Positions 41,828-51,106 are shown, counted from the stretch's first letter. The stretch: 64,000 bases of DNA from Enterovibrio sp045679545 (GCF_045679545.1 NZ_CP166194.1:2976001-3040000), one strand, 5' to 3'. Numbers and translations are program-made. The notes: generated by a model from the sequence alone, not told the origin.

Positions 41828-44215
41828 TTAAAACTCCTCCCAATCATCGTCAGAAGCAGGCGCCGATGGTGCAGGTCCATTCGCCACTTTTTTCATTGCT
41901 GGCGCGGGTGGCGGCGCTTTCACCGACGGGGCTGAAGGCTGTTGGAAACTTTTCATTTGTCCTGCATTGGGGTTGTTAAGCCCAGTGCGCGTATTGTCAA
42001 CTTGGAAGAAGCCGATGAGGTTGAGAAGCTCGCCACCTTCATCGCGAAGAGATTGGCTCGCAGCAGAGGCTTCCTCTACCAAGGCGGCATTTTGCTGTGT
42101 CATTTCATCCATTTTCACGATGGCTTTCGATATTTCATCAATGCCGGTTGCCTGCTCCTGACTGGCTGAGTTGATCTTACCAATCAAGGTCGACACTTCA
42201 CCGACCGCATCAACAATCTCGTTCAGCATTTCACCCGATTCATCGACCAGGCGTGACCCTTCTGATACTTTTTCAACGCTGTCTTTAATGAGGTCTTTGA
42301 TTTCTTTTGCTGCCCCTGCACTGCGCTGAGCAAGGTTACGAACTTCACCCGCAACCACGGCAAATCCTCGGCCTTGCTCACCCGCCCTAGCCGCTTCCAC
42401 TGCCGCGTTGAGCGCAAGAAGATTGGTTTGGAAGGCAATTTCATCAATCACACTAATGATGTCTGAAATACGCTTACTGGCTTTGTTGATTTCACCCATG
42501 GCAGAGACGGTTTGTTTGACCACCTCACCACCTTTCTGTGCTTTTGTGCTCGCATCTTGTGACAAGCGATTGGCTGAATTGGCGCTCTCGGCATTTTGTT
42601 TCACCGTTGAGGTCATCTCTTCCATGCTCGCAGCGGTTTGTTCAAGGCTAGCGGCCTGCTCTTCCGTTCGCTCACTGAGGTCGCTGTTCCCTTCTGCGAT
42701 TTCACCCGATGCCGTTGCCACACGCGCTGAGGACGCAGTGATTTTCTCAACCATGTCGCGCAGGTTCGTGATGGATGTGTTGACCGCATTGCTGAGTGCG
42801 GCAAAGTCGCCTTTGTAATCTTCCGGCATGTTAACTTTCAAATTACCTTCAGAGACTTTACTCATCACGTCACGACATTTATTCATGGGCTCTACCATGC
42901 TGTCTAGCAAGCCATTAATGCCTTCACTGAGGTTAGCCATAAAGCCGGAATATTTGTTGGTATCCATTCGCGAACCAAGCCGTCCTTCTGACGCATCTTG
43001 GATAAGTCCCTGAACATCACGCTGGCCCACCATTTGTTCGGTGATATCTTCCCATTGCAGCGCTGGCCCAATGAAGTTACCTGCTGAGTCATACATGGCG
43101 ATACAGGTTAGCGTGAACTCCAGCTCGCCGACTTGAATGTTCGCGGTGTAAGGCAAGCGATCAGGGTTGCTTATGATTGCTCGCTGATGCGCGGGGTTTT
43201 TATGGAATATGTCGATGTTTTTCCCTTTAAGGTTATCGGCTTGGAAACCAGGAAAAAACTTACGCAGATCGTCTTCGCGCTTGCCCAGCAATTTCTTCAG
43301 TGCCGGGTTGTAGTAGGTAATGTTGCCTTCTTTGTCCGCCATCATAATATTGGTGGTCATACCCTCAACGGCTGACACCAGCCGGCCAACTTCGAGTTCC
43401 CTTTCACGCAACATAGAAACATCACGCCACTCAAGACTGTTACCAATGTAGTTGCCTTTCGCGTCAACAATGGCTGCCACGTTGAGCTCAATAGTGAGAT
43501 CGGCAATGCTTATGTCTGTTTTATAAGGAAGATTGGCAGGGTTAGCCAGCAACTGGCGTTGATGTGCAGGGTTTTTATGAAACTCATCGATGCAGCGCCC
43601 CATCAGCCAATCACTGCTCGCGGTAAATCCTGACCACATTTGTTTGAAAGACGCTTCATGGGTTTTAAACAAAGACAGCGTTTGTTCATTGATATAGGTG
43701 ATTTCCAAATCTCGGTTGATCAACACCATGGCCGTCAACGACTGATCGATCGCTGCGCGAAGGCGCGATCTCTCACTGTCTGCGAGGATCTTTTCGGTCA
43801 CATCATCCCATTCCAACGTGTTACCCACATAATCGCCACTGGCGTCAATCACGGCGCCAACAACAAGACGAAGAGACACATCTCCTACCTCTATGATGGC
43901 TTCATGTGGCAAGTTAGCGGGGTTGGACAGTATTTGCCTTTGGTGAGCGGGATTTTTATGGAACAAATCGATACATGTTCCTTCGATCCATTCTTTTTCG
44001 GCACGGAAATTAGGCCACTTAGAGCGGAACAATTCTTCATGCGTCTTCAGCAATTCCACTGATTTCTTGTTGACGTAGAAGACTTTGAAGTCCCTATCAA
44101 CCATCATCAATGCCGTCTGAGCGGTATCAAGCGCGGACACAATGTGCGCCTTTAATCCCTGCTCTTCTTGTGTGTTTTCAGTTACAGCTACAGGTTCTTT
44201 TTTCCACCAAGACAT
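41828..44215 (-). CDS. Aer2-like cytoplasmic chemoreceptor with three heme-type PAS domains
   Basis: A 795-residue soluble receptor. Three similar PAS domains (about 25-142, 152-270 and 282-395) each carry FHKNPAHQR (85-93, 212-220, 337-345) and a conserved tryptophan near their end (W136, W263, W388). These are the hallmarks of the b-heme, oxygen-binding PAS of Aer2/McpB of P. aeruginosa and the VCA1092 receptor. HAMP-like segments follow, then a signalling domain with the tip AFQTNLLALNAAVEAARAGE. It ends DDDWEEF, a CheR-docking pentapeptide. No membrane helix is seen. I start at the ATG 44215, after GAGG; the cheW stop lies six bases before it. Confidence 0.93.
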   Translation of the reverse strand: MSWWKKEPVAVTENTQEEQGLKAHIVSALDTAQTALMMVDRDFKVFYVNKKSVELLKTHEELFRSKWPNFRAEKEWIEGTCIDLFHKNPAHQRQILSNPANLPHEAIIEVGDVSLRLVVGAVIDASGDYVGNTLEWDDVTEKILADSERSRLRAAIDQSLTAMVLINRDLEITYINEQTLSLFKTHEASFKQMWSGFTASSDWLMGRCIDEFHKNPAHQRQLLANPANLPYKTDISIADLTIELNVAAIVDAKGNYIGNSLEWRDVSMLRERELEVGRLVSAVEGMTTNIMMADKEGNITYYNPALKKLLGKREDDLRKFFPGFQADNLKGKNIDIFHKNPAHQRAIISNPDRLPYTANIQVGELEFTLTCIAMYDSAGNFIGPALQWEDITEQMVGQRDVQGLIQDASEGRLGSRMDTNKYSGFMANLSEGINGLLDSMVEPMNKCRDVMSKVSEGNLKVNMPEDYKGDFAALSNAVNTSITNLRDMVEKITASSARVATASGEIAEGNSDLSERTEEQAASLEQTAASMEEMTSTVKQNAESANSANRLSQDASTKAQKGGEVVKQTVSAMGEINKASKRISDIISVIDEIAFQTNLLALNAAVEAARAGEQGRGFAVVAGEVRNLAQRSAGAAKEIKDLIKDSVEKVSEGSRLVDESGEMLNEIVDAVGEVSTLIGKINSASQEQATGIDEISKAIVKMDEMTQQNAALVEEASAASQSLRDEGGELLNLIGFFQVDNTRTGLNNPNAGQMKSFQQPSAPSVKAPPPAPAMKKVANGPAPSAPASDDDWEEF

Positions 44216-44220
44216 AATCG

Positions 44221-44694
44221 TCAATCCTCGCTAACCAGATCTGGCTGCGTTACTTCATGCAACACGTCGAAATCAAATAGTCGTTCAAGTTGAATTAGCA
44301 CCACGTGCTTTCCACTGACTGAGGCAATTCCTTCAATGAATCGCTCGTCAATTTTCACAAAACTAGGTGCCGCCTTAATTTGACTCGCCGATAGCTGATA
44401 TACCTCAGCAACTGCATCGACAATTATTCCCAAAGACTGCCCTTTTGCATTTCGGACAATCACCACCACCGTCGTTTTACTTAAAACGGAAGGGGCCATA
44501 TTGAATCTTTGCCTGAGATCGATAATGGGAATGTATTCCCCCCGCAGCTCAAGCACCCCTAGCAAGTAACTCTCACTATTGGGCAGTTTTCTAATATCAG
44601 ACCAACCACGAACCTCTTTCACATCAAGGATGTTGAGTCCGTACTCTTCGTCGTCTATCAAAAAACTCAGGTACTCCATCACCTCATCTGACAT
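44221..44694 (-). CDS. cheW: CheW-like coupling protein (second)
   Basis: A 157-residue single-domain CheW with YLSFLIDDEEYGLNILDVKEV, LLGVLELRGEYIPIIDLR and LGIIVDAVAEVYQL. It couples receptors to CheA in the array. It ends six bases before the receptor start. It is clearly different from the CheW encoded just upstream, so the array contains two coupling proteins. Confidence 0.95.
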   Translation of the reverse strand: MSDEVMEYLSFLIDDEEYGLNILDVKEVRGWSDIRKLPNSESYLLGVLELRGEYIPIIDLRQRFNMAPSVLSKTTVVVIVRNAKGQSLGIIVDAVAEVYQLSASQIKAAPSFVKIDERFIEGIASVSGKHVVLIQLERLFDFDVLHEVTQPDLVSED

Positions 44695-44703
44695 AACGCC
44701 TCC

Positions 44704-45210
44704 TTAATGAACAAGTCCTTCAATGCTGAGCAACGCATCGACATCCAATAAGCTCATCACTTGGGCATCCACATTCAGCAAGCCACTGACAAAAGGCATC
44801 ACTTGTGAGTCGCCAATGGGCGGCATTAAACTCTTATCGCCGAGATCAATCACATCAGAAACCGCATCCACCACCACGCCCATCATTCTATTTCCGGCTG
44901 CCTCACCCGCTTTGAGAATCAACACCACGGTAGTCGGTAGATACTCGACCACACCGATGTTGAACCGAACGCGCAAGTCCATGATGGGCACGATCATGCC
45001 GCGTAGATTAATGACCCCAAGAACAAATTCGGGTGAGCGAGGTATCACGGTGGGCGATTCCCAAACGCGGATCTCTTCCACTGCCTGTATGTCGACACCG
45101 TACAATTCGTGCGCCAGATCGAAGCTGAGGAAATCGGATCCCTTCAGGCGGTCTTGACCTTCTACCGCTTCATCATTCACCTCTGTCGCCGCCAGAGCTT
45201 GATTTGTCAT
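44704..45210 (-). CDS. cheW: CheW-like coupling protein (first)
   Basis: A 168-residue CheW with a short N-terminal extension before DFLSFDLAHELYGVDIQAVEEI, then FVLGVINLRGMIVPIMDLRVRF and MGVVVDAVSDVIDL. It should form rings with the P5 domain of CheA. It lies ten bases after cheA and nine bases before the second cheW, in one operon. Confidence 0.95.
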   Translation of the reverse strand: MTNQALAATEVNDEAVEGQDRLKGSDFLSFDLAHELYGVDIQAVEEIRVWESPTVIPRSPEFVLGVINLRGMIVPIMDLRVRFNIGVVEYLPTTVVLILKAGEAAGNRMMGVVVDAVSDVIDLGDKSLMPPIGDSQVMPFVSGLLNVDAQVMSLLDVDALLSIEGLVH

Positions 45211-45219
45211 GCTCTCCTC

Positions 45220-47274
45220 CTACGCCGCTATGTGGCTGTTTGTATCGGCGACTCGACTCAAAAAGCCAGTCATCAGTCCCTGAATATCAAGAATGAGGGA
45301 TACAGAACCGTCACCAAGAATGGTGGCACCCGAGACGCCATTCACACGGGTATAGTTAGACTCAAGGCTCTTAATCACCACTTGCTGCTGACCAAGCATT
45401 TCATCGAGCAAAAGGCCAACGCGGTTGCCACTCGCTTCAACCAGACACAACAATTGCTTGTCCAGTGCGCCCGACTCTCCCAGCCCAAACTCTTCTTTAA
45501 GGCGCAATATCGGGATGTTCTCATCTCGTAGCCGGTAAAGTTCGACGCCACCTGTGGCCACTTTCACGCGCTCAGATTCAATCTGGATAGATTCAATGAT
45601 TGAGATCAGCGGCACGACAAATACTTGGTCGGCCAGCTTCACAAGTTGTCCATCAAGAATGGCCAGAGTCAGCGGTAAGCTAATACGGAAAACACTGCCC
45701 ACATCGATTTCTGAATCGACCTCTATGTGCCCGCCCAAATCTTCGATGTTACGTTTCACTACATCCATGCCAACACCTCGGCCTGATACATCAGACACGA
45801 CATCTGCCGTTGAAAATCCTGGCGCGAAGATCAGGTTGTATACTTGGTGATTGGTTAAATCATCCAGTGCGGTGTCTTGATGGATGAGCCCTTTTTCAAT
45901 GGCTTTTTTCCATACCCTTTCTTTGTTCAAGCCTGCACCATCATCGCGGACTTCAATGACAATAGAGCCACCTTGGTGATAGGCATATAGCGAGACACGA
46001 CCCGTTTCAGGTTTACCTTTCCCTGTTCGGATTTCTGGTGACTCCAATCCGTGATCAACGGCATTTCGCACCAAATGAACAAGTGGGTCCGTGATCCTTT
46101 CCAGCACGGTTTTATCAAGCTCGGTCTGCTCGCCTTCAATAACAAGTTCCACCGTTTTGCCAAGTTGAGCCGACAAATCGCGGATCAGGCGCGGGAAACG
46201 GTTGAATGCAAAGCTGATCGGCAGCATGCGGATATTGAGTACGCTTTCTTGCAGTTCTTTGGTGTTTTGCAAAAGCTGATCAAGCCCCGCTTGCAGGCGC
46301 TCAATTTTACTTTCTGAAAAATTCTGGCTGAGCTCAGTCAGCATCGATTGGGTAATGACCAGTTCACCCACGAGGTTGATCAAGTTATCGACTTTGTCTA
46401 TCTCTACCCGAATGGAAGATACCGCGTCGGATTTAGCGGCGGCTTGTTTAGCAGCAGGCTTAGCCGCTGTAGGTTTTGCCGCGGCAGGCTCCGCTTCGAC
46501 AGAAGGAGCATCAGCTTCAGTGCCTTCTTCTGGTTCTTTTTGAATGCGCGACATCGTCAAATCACATTCGTCTTCAACCCATTCGAAGATTTCTTCAATC
46601 GGCGCTTTATCAATGTGTCCATCGACAGTGATACGCCAACTGAGATAACACATCTCAGGCTCCATCTCACTGAGCGTTGGCAATGTGTCAGTCAAACATT
46701 CGACGTTACAGTGAACACCGAGATCAAAAAGCTCGCGAAGGATTCGTACCGGATCGTTGCCAGAAAAGAACATGTCTTTGTGCGGCGTGAAAAGAACGAC
46801 CCAATCACCATCGCCTTCCGCAGCCGAGTCTGAAGGCGCCTCTATGCTTGCTTCAACTGCAGGCTTTGCTTGACCTGCATTGTCACCTTCGAGCAGCTTG
46901 TTGAGCTCATCGGTGAGTGCGTCTCTCAATACATGATCGAAGTCAGAGCTGGTTTCGTAAGCAATCAACATACTGTTGATGCAATCACCGCCCTTGAGAA
47001 GAAGGTCGATCGTGCTCGAGTCTAATCGCCGTTTTCCTTCCCTGGCCTCATCGAGCAATGTCTCCATGACATGAGTAAACTGGCTTATCTCATTGAGGTT
47101 AAAGGTCGCCCCACCACCTTTGATTGAGTGAGCCGCCCGAAAAATGGTATTAATAACATCAAGATCGATGTCACCATCAGGATCGAGTGAAAGCAGTTCT
47201 CGCTCAAGGATTTCAAGGTTCTCACGACACTCCTCGTAGAAAATCCGGCGCAGTTGGTCCATGTCCAAAGCCAT
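45220..47274 (-). CDS. cheA: CheA histidine kinase
   Basis: A 684-residue chemotaxis kinase. The P1 HPt domain has phospho-acceptor H49 in FRAAHSIKGGG. A middle P2-like region (about 155-240) precedes a low-complexity A/K/P linker near 255-280. P3 dimerisation and the P4 ATPase follow, with HLVRNAVDHGLES, DDGAGLN and GRGVGMDVVKRNIE; P5 at the C-terminus resembles CheW. AAGGAG lies seven bases before the ATG. It should phosphorylate the CheY encoded next to it, CheB, and perhaps the REC-PP2C protein. Confidence 0.97.
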   Translation of the reverse strand: MALDMDQLRRIFYEECRENLEILERELLSLDPDGDIDLDVINTIFRAAHSIKGGGATFNLNEISQFTHVMETLLDEAREGKRRLDSSTIDLLLKGGDCINSMLIAYETSSDFDHVLRDALTDELNKLLEGDNAGQAKPAVEASIEAPSDSAAEGDGDWVVLFTPHKDMFFSGNDPVRILRELFDLGVHCNVECLTDTLPTLSEMEPEMCYLSWRITVDGHIDKAPIEEIFEWVEDECDLTMSRIQKEPEEGTEADAPSVEAEPAAAKPTAAKPAAKQAAAKSDAVSSIRVEIDKVDNLINLVGELVITQSMLTELSQNFSESKIERLQAGLDQLLQNTKELQESVLNIRMLPISFAFNRFPRLIRDLSAQLGKTVELVIEGEQTELDKTVLERITDPLVHLVRNAVDHGLESPEIRTGKGKPETGRVSLYAYHQGGSIVIEVRDDGAGLNKERVWKKAIEKGLIHQDTALDDLTNHQVYNLIFAPGFSTADVVSDVSGRGVGMDVVKRNIEDLGGHIEVDSEIDVGSVFRISLPLTLAILDGQLVKLADQVFVVPLISIIESIQIESERVKVATGGVELYRLRDENIPILRLKEEFGLGESGALDKQLLCLVEASGNRVGLLLDEMLGQQQVVIKSLESNYTRVNGVSGATILGDGSVSLILDIQGLMTGFLSRVADTNSHIAA

Positions 47275-47296
47275 AGTGATCTCCTTGCTTGAACAC

Positions 47297-47656
47297 TTAG
47301 ATAACGCGTTGCAACGTTTTCAGAAGGGTATCGGGATTAAACGGCTTCACAATCCAACCAGTTGCACCGGCGGACTTGCCCATGCTCTTTTTTTCCGCTG
47401 ACGTTTCAGTTGTCAGCATGAGGATTGGCGTGAACTTATATTGAGGCACGGCACGAACTTGACGAACGAATTCGAGGCCATCCATGTTAGGCATATTTAC
47501 GTCTGAAATAATGACGTCATATTGACCCGATTTGGCTTTTGAAAGTGCTTCAGCGCCATCGTTTGCAGTTTCCACTTGGTATCCTGCTTCTTTAAGCGTG
47601 TGGCTTACCATTTGACGAATTGAAACAGAATCGTCTGCAGCTAATATCTTTCGCAT
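47297..47656 (-). CDS. cheY: CheY-like single-domain response regulator
   Basis: A 119-residue receiver domain with the acidic pair D8/D9, phospho-acceptor D52 in VIISDVNMPNMDG, T83 in MLTTET and K104 in WIVKPF. No output domain is present. It lies 22 bases upstream of cheA. Whether it acts on the flagellar switch or only as a phosphate sink cannot be told from sequence. Confidence 0.95.
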   Translation of the reverse strand: MRKILAADDSVSIRQMVSHTLKEAGYQVETANDGAEALSKAKSGQYDVIISDVNMPNMDGLEFVRQVRAVPQYKFTPILMLTTETSAEKKSMGKSAGATGWIVKPFNPDTLLKTLQRVI

Positions 47657-47686
47657 ACTGTCACCCTGATTGAACTACGTGAAAAA

Positions 47687-47965
47687 CTATTCAGCAAAAT
47701 CGCCCAAGCCTAACGGCTCAACCAATCCCAATGTCTTCGCTGCCCCTACTAATTCCCCCGATGCGCCTTCCCACTTCCATTCAATGGACTGGTTGTGACA
47801 CAGAATTTTGGCGGTTAGTAAAAGCTGCAGCCCCGGAGCATCAACGCGTGATACCTCACTACCATCGACTAGCAAGTTTTCAGACTGCTCCAATTCGACT
47901 TGCAGGCGGTCTTTGAGACCCATCACCTGCGTGATGTCTAATTGTTCTCCCAATGAGAATCCCAT
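47687..47965 (-). CDS. STAS-domain protein lacking the usual phospho-serine
   Basis: A 92-residue STAS-like protein at the head of the chemosensory operon. In place of the D-S-A-G-L motif it has RVDAPGLQLLL, with alanine (A43) at the phosphorylation position, so classical partner switching by serine phosphorylation is unlikely. Similar single STAS proteins precede cheY in related clusters. I use the ATG at 47965, with AAGGA eight bases upstream; the longer frame to 48061 begins with an unrelated basic stretch. Confidence 0.82.
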   Translation of the reverse strand: MGFSLGEQLDITQVMGLKDRLQVELEQSENLLVDGSEVSRVDAPGLQLLLTAKILCHNQSIEWKWEGASGELVGAAKTLGLVEPLGLGDFAE

Positions 47966-48296
47966 CGCAGAATTCCTTCCAATTCCTGTTGACTTACGTC
48001 GGAAATATTTATGTCTCTGTAAGTGTAGCAATAATGGGAAAAATGGAAGATTTTTAGTCAATTGGATTTAAATTGAGATAAAAAGAGGAGGGTTATTGAC
48101 AATTTTGACAACTGATTATTTTGTATACACATGAATTAGAAGGTAATTTTTTAGATTCAATGTAGTAGAAGATACTTCGCGATGACTTTACCGAGCACGA
48201 AAACAGAGAAAATGGTCAAACAAAAATCACAGTGGTCGGATTAGCAACAAATCAAGCAAAAAAGCAGCAGTCAGACAATATGAGTGCGAAATTATT
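47966..48296. other. AT-rich intergenic region before the chemosensory operon
   Basis: About 330 bases hold no supported gene. The minus strand must carry the operon promoter; the nearest possibility is TTGCTA at 48027-48032 with ATATTT at 48004-48009 (17-base spacer), which is weak. A TTGACA repeated at 48097 and 48106 faces right and has no clear -10. No sigma-54 or sigma-28 site was recognised. Confidence 0.4.
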
Positions 48297-48325
48297 TTGA
48301 CAAGAACGCGCCTCTCCTATTTAAT
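48297..48325 (+). promoter_or_regulatory. Promoter of the second tRNA array
   Basis: A consensus TTGACA (48297-48302) and TTTAAT (48320-48325) lie 17 bases apart, followed by AGCGC. The tRNA begins 11 bases after the -10. The -10 and spacing match those of the first array, but the -35 and spacer sequences differ. Confidence 0.82.
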
Positions 48326-48335
48326 AGCGCTCGTT

Positions 48336-48411
48336 GCCTCGATAGCTCAGTCGGTAGAGCAGGGGATTGAAAATCCCCGTGTCGGTGGTTCGATTCCGCC
48401 TCGAGGCACCA
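48336..48411 (+). tRNA. tRNA-Phe (GAA), third copy
   Basis: Identical to the two tRNA-Phe genes in the first array, 76 bases, anticodon GAA, encoded CCA. Confidence 0.98.
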
Positions 48412-48468
48412 TATTTAGAGAGATGGTGTTAAGTACGCAACAGTACACAACGTTTCCAAGGTTTGTGT

Positions 48469-48544
<76 letters not shown>

Positions 48545-48556
48545 TCTAAAAACGAA

Positions 48557-48584
48557 AAAGCCTCGTCATTGACGAGGCTTTTTT
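48557..48584 (+). terminator. Terminator of the second tRNA array
   Basis: A perfect 8-bp stem GCCTCGTC/GACGAGGC (48560-48567 and 48571-48578) with a three-base loop is preceded by an A-run and followed by a T-run, so it could work in both directions. Confidence 0.92.
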
Positions 48585-48606
48585 GTATCTGGATTTTGGG
48601 TTCTGA

Positions 48607-48667
48607 GCCCTAAGCCCTAAAGCCCTAAGCCCTAAGCCCTAAAGCCCTAAAGCCCTAAAGCCCTAAA
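48607..48667. repeat. CCCTAA(A) short tandem repeat
   Basis: Eight consecutive units of GCCCTAA or GCCCTAAA (lengths 7, 8, 7, 7, 8, 8, 8, 8) fill 61 bases between the tRNA terminator and mrcB. The unit equals the plant-type telomere heptamer by chance. Its position outside genes and perfect units suggest slippage-prone, strain-variable DNA. Confidence 0.92.
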
Positions 48668-48752
48668 GCAGCTTATTCCCTCAAGTTTACAAGCGAACAT
48701 TCGCTTTCTTTTCCCGCTTTTTCTAAGGCTTAGGACCTTTTCTTTATATCTA

Positions 48753-51095
48753 TCAATCAAACAAACTATTAAACCAACCCACCGGATCCGGTTTATCACA
48801 ACGCTTGCGCCAGTACCCTTTTGGATCCCACATCGGTAGTTTTTGCTTGCTGAAGCAATCTGTCACGTATTGCCCCTTCTGCACTTGATACGGCACGCTG
48901 GCGACTTCTGAGGGCCAATTCAACACCAGCTTTTCTGGCTGCCTTGCCATGATGTAATCCGCATAAACACGTAATGCCCCCGAGGATCCTGTCAGCTTAG
49001 TCGACTTATTGTCATCACGGCCTAGCCAAACTGTCACCACTTCTCGTCCATCAATGCCGACGTACCAACTGTCGCGATTGTTATCAGTTGTTCCCGTTTT
49101 TCCTGCCAATGCCGCCCACGCAAGAGATGTATTGAGATACCTTGCCGTGCCTTCTTTCACCACGTGTTTCATGGCGTACATAGTCAGCCAACTGGCTTGT
49201 TCAGGCAGAGTTTGGCTCGATTTCGGCCAGTTGCGATAAAGCACTTGTCCTTCTCGGGTTACGACTGCGCGTAGCGCTGTCAGCTCAGCCTTACGCCCTC
49301 CACTGCCCAAGGTCTGGAACATTTGCGTGACTTCCATTGGCGTTAAGGTGAATGCACCTAGCAGAAGAGACGGAACTCGGGTGATCTGATCAGGGTTCAC
49401 GCCCAGATCATTAAAGGCCGACACCACCTTATCTAACCCCAAAGCCAAACCCAGATTAACCGTAGGTACGTTGTAAGAATGCACCAACGCTTGCAGCAAA
49501 GGCACTTGACCACGATATTTTCTGTCATAGTTACGCGGACGCCATTCACTGCCTTGATCGCCTTTGAGTACCAAAGGTTTGTCATCGAGTGGTGTTGCTA
49601 AGTTATATTTTTCGGGTTGCGCCAATGCCGCTAAGTAGACGGCAGGCTTGGACAGCGAGCCAATCTGGCGACTGCCATTCAGGGCACGGTTAAAACCCGC
49701 ATAGCCGGGACGACTGCCACCGACCATGGCGCGAATTTCCCCGCTTTGGCGATCAGCAATCACTACAGCCGCTTCCAGTTCATCGCCCGCGACCTTTTTT
49801 AGTTCCTTGACCTTGTTCACCACGGTCTTTTCAATCAACGACTGAGACAGAGGATCTAAGGTACTGAAGACTCGAAGGCCGCTTTCAGGGTTGAAATTAC
49901 TCCCGACTCGCTCGCGAATTTCACGAGTGAGTTGTTCAAAGTAAGCGGGCTGCCTGCTATTCAGGCTTGGCGATGTCTGCACATCAAGTTTACGCGCAGC
50001 GGCTTGCGCATATTGGTTAGCGGTGAGTGCACCGTTTTCCATCATCATGCGTAAGATGAGATCGCGACGCTCTTGCGCTCGCTCAGGATAACGCCAAGGG
50101 TTGTAATAAGACGGCCCTTTTACAATACCGACCAACAAGGCCAATTGATCAATGCGTAATTCTTCAATCGGACGACCAAAGTAGAGCCTTGCCCCTAACG
50201 GAAAACCATGCACGGCTTGTCCACGTGCTTGCCCTAAATAGACTTCGTTGAGATAGGCCTCAAGAATTCGGTCTTTGCTGTATCGATAATCAAGAATAAT
50301 CGCTATATAGGCTTCCTGTACTTTGCGCCACAGGGTGCGGTCTCGGGTGAGGAATAAGTTTTTCGCAAGCTGTTGGGTCAAGGTTGAACCACCTTGCACG
50401 GTGCGCCCCGCTTTGAGGTTGACCAACATGGCACGGGCGATGGCTAACGGCGAGACACCATCATGGTGGTAGAAATCGCGATCTTCGGTTGTGAGCAAAG
50501 CATCAACCAAAAATTCAGGGAAACGCTCACGAGGCATGAAGATACGTTGCTCGTCAGTGTTGGACTCCATCATGCCGAGCAGTTTTGGCTCAATGCGCAA
50601 ATAGCCGCGTTGTTTGCCGCTATCGAGTTGCTTAATCGAGGTCACACCTTGTGCATCAAATGTCAGCATCACGTGCTGTGCACTCTCGGGGCCGTCTTCA
50701 AATTCGAAAGGGCGACGAATGATTTCGACGCGGGTTTTAGACGCGGAGTATTCCCCCGCGCGAGTCGGTGAGCGAACCTTGTTGTAATTCAAGAGGTCGA
50801 GTTCGCGCTTCAACGTTGTGATGTCGACGGAATCCCCCGGCGCTAGGTGCAGTACACGTCCATAAACCACCGCAGGCAGTTGCCAGATCTGTCCGTCAAA
50901 ACGGTCTTGGATCTTTCCATCAAGGTAAATACCCAGAATAGCGAGCGCTGCGAGGCCTACCAACCCTAACTTTAAGCCCAAAGACAGCAGTTTCTTTCCC
51001 CAACCTTTTGACGGTGGCGTTTTTTTCTTCTTGGCAGCGGACGTAGTAGGTTTACGCGTGCGGCTCGTCGTTTTCTTGGGAGTCTGTTTAGTCAT
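48753..51095 (-). CDS. mrcB: Penicillin-binding protein 1B
   Basis: A 780-residue bifunctional peptidoglycan synthase. A basic cytoplasmic tail (residues 1-32) precedes one membrane helix (about 35-58). A UB2H-like region follows, then the glycosyltransferase with TTEDRDFYHHDG and GGSTLTQQLAKNLFL. The transpeptidase has GSLSKP (SxxK), HSYN and KTGTT. It polymerises and cross-links the sacculus, aided by an outer-membrane LpoB-type activator. It lies 11 bases after hrpB. The C-terminus (GYWRKRCDKPDPVGWF) contains two late cysteines in the region ending DCFSKQ and RCDKP, which could form a disulfide. Confidence 0.97.
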   Translation of the reverse strand: MTKQTPKKTTSRTRKPTTSAAKKKKTPPSKGWGKKLLSLGLKLGLVGLAALAILGIYLDGKIQDRFDGQIWQLPAVVYGRVLHLAPGDSVDITTLKRELDLLNYNKVRSPTRAGEYSASKTRVEIIRRPFEFEDGPESAQHVMLTFDAQGVTSIKQLDSGKQRGYLRIEPKLLGMMESNTDEQRIFMPRERFPEFLVDALLTTEDRDFYHHDGVSPLAIARAMLVNLKAGRTVQGGSTLTQQLAKNLFLTRDRTLWRKVQEAYIAIILDYRYSKDRILEAYLNEVYLGQARGQAVHGFPLGARLYFGRPIEELRIDQLALLVGIVKGPSYYNPWRYPERAQERRDLILRMMMENGALTANQYAQAAARKLDVQTSPSLNSRQPAYFEQLTREIRERVGSNFNPESGLRVFSTLDPLSQSLIEKTVVNKVKELKKVAGDELEAAVVIADRQSGEIRAMVGGSRPGYAGFNRALNGSRQIGSLSKPAVYLAALAQPEKYNLATPLDDKPLVLKGDQGSEWRPRNYDRKYRGQVPLLQALVHSYNVPTVNLGLALGLDKVVSAFNDLGVNPDQITRVPSLLLGAFTLTPMEVTQMFQTLGSGGRKAELTALRAVVTREGQVLYRNWPKSSQTLPEQASWLTMYAMKHVVKEGTARYLNTSLAWAALAGKTGTTDNNRDSWYVGIDGREVVTVWLGRDDNKSTKLTGSSGALRVYADYIMARQPEKLVLNWPSEVASVPYQVQKGQYVTDCFSKQKLPMWDPKGYWRKRCDKPDPVGWFNSLFD

Positions 51096-51106
51096 GAAAG
51101 TGGCTT

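Noticed and set aside
45554..46833. Plus-strand ORFs opposite cheA
   Set aside because: cheA is complete with all domains; the opposite frames are compositionally biased shadows.
48607..48667. CRISPR array
   Set aside because: Units are 7-8 bases with no spacers; it is a simple tandem repeat.
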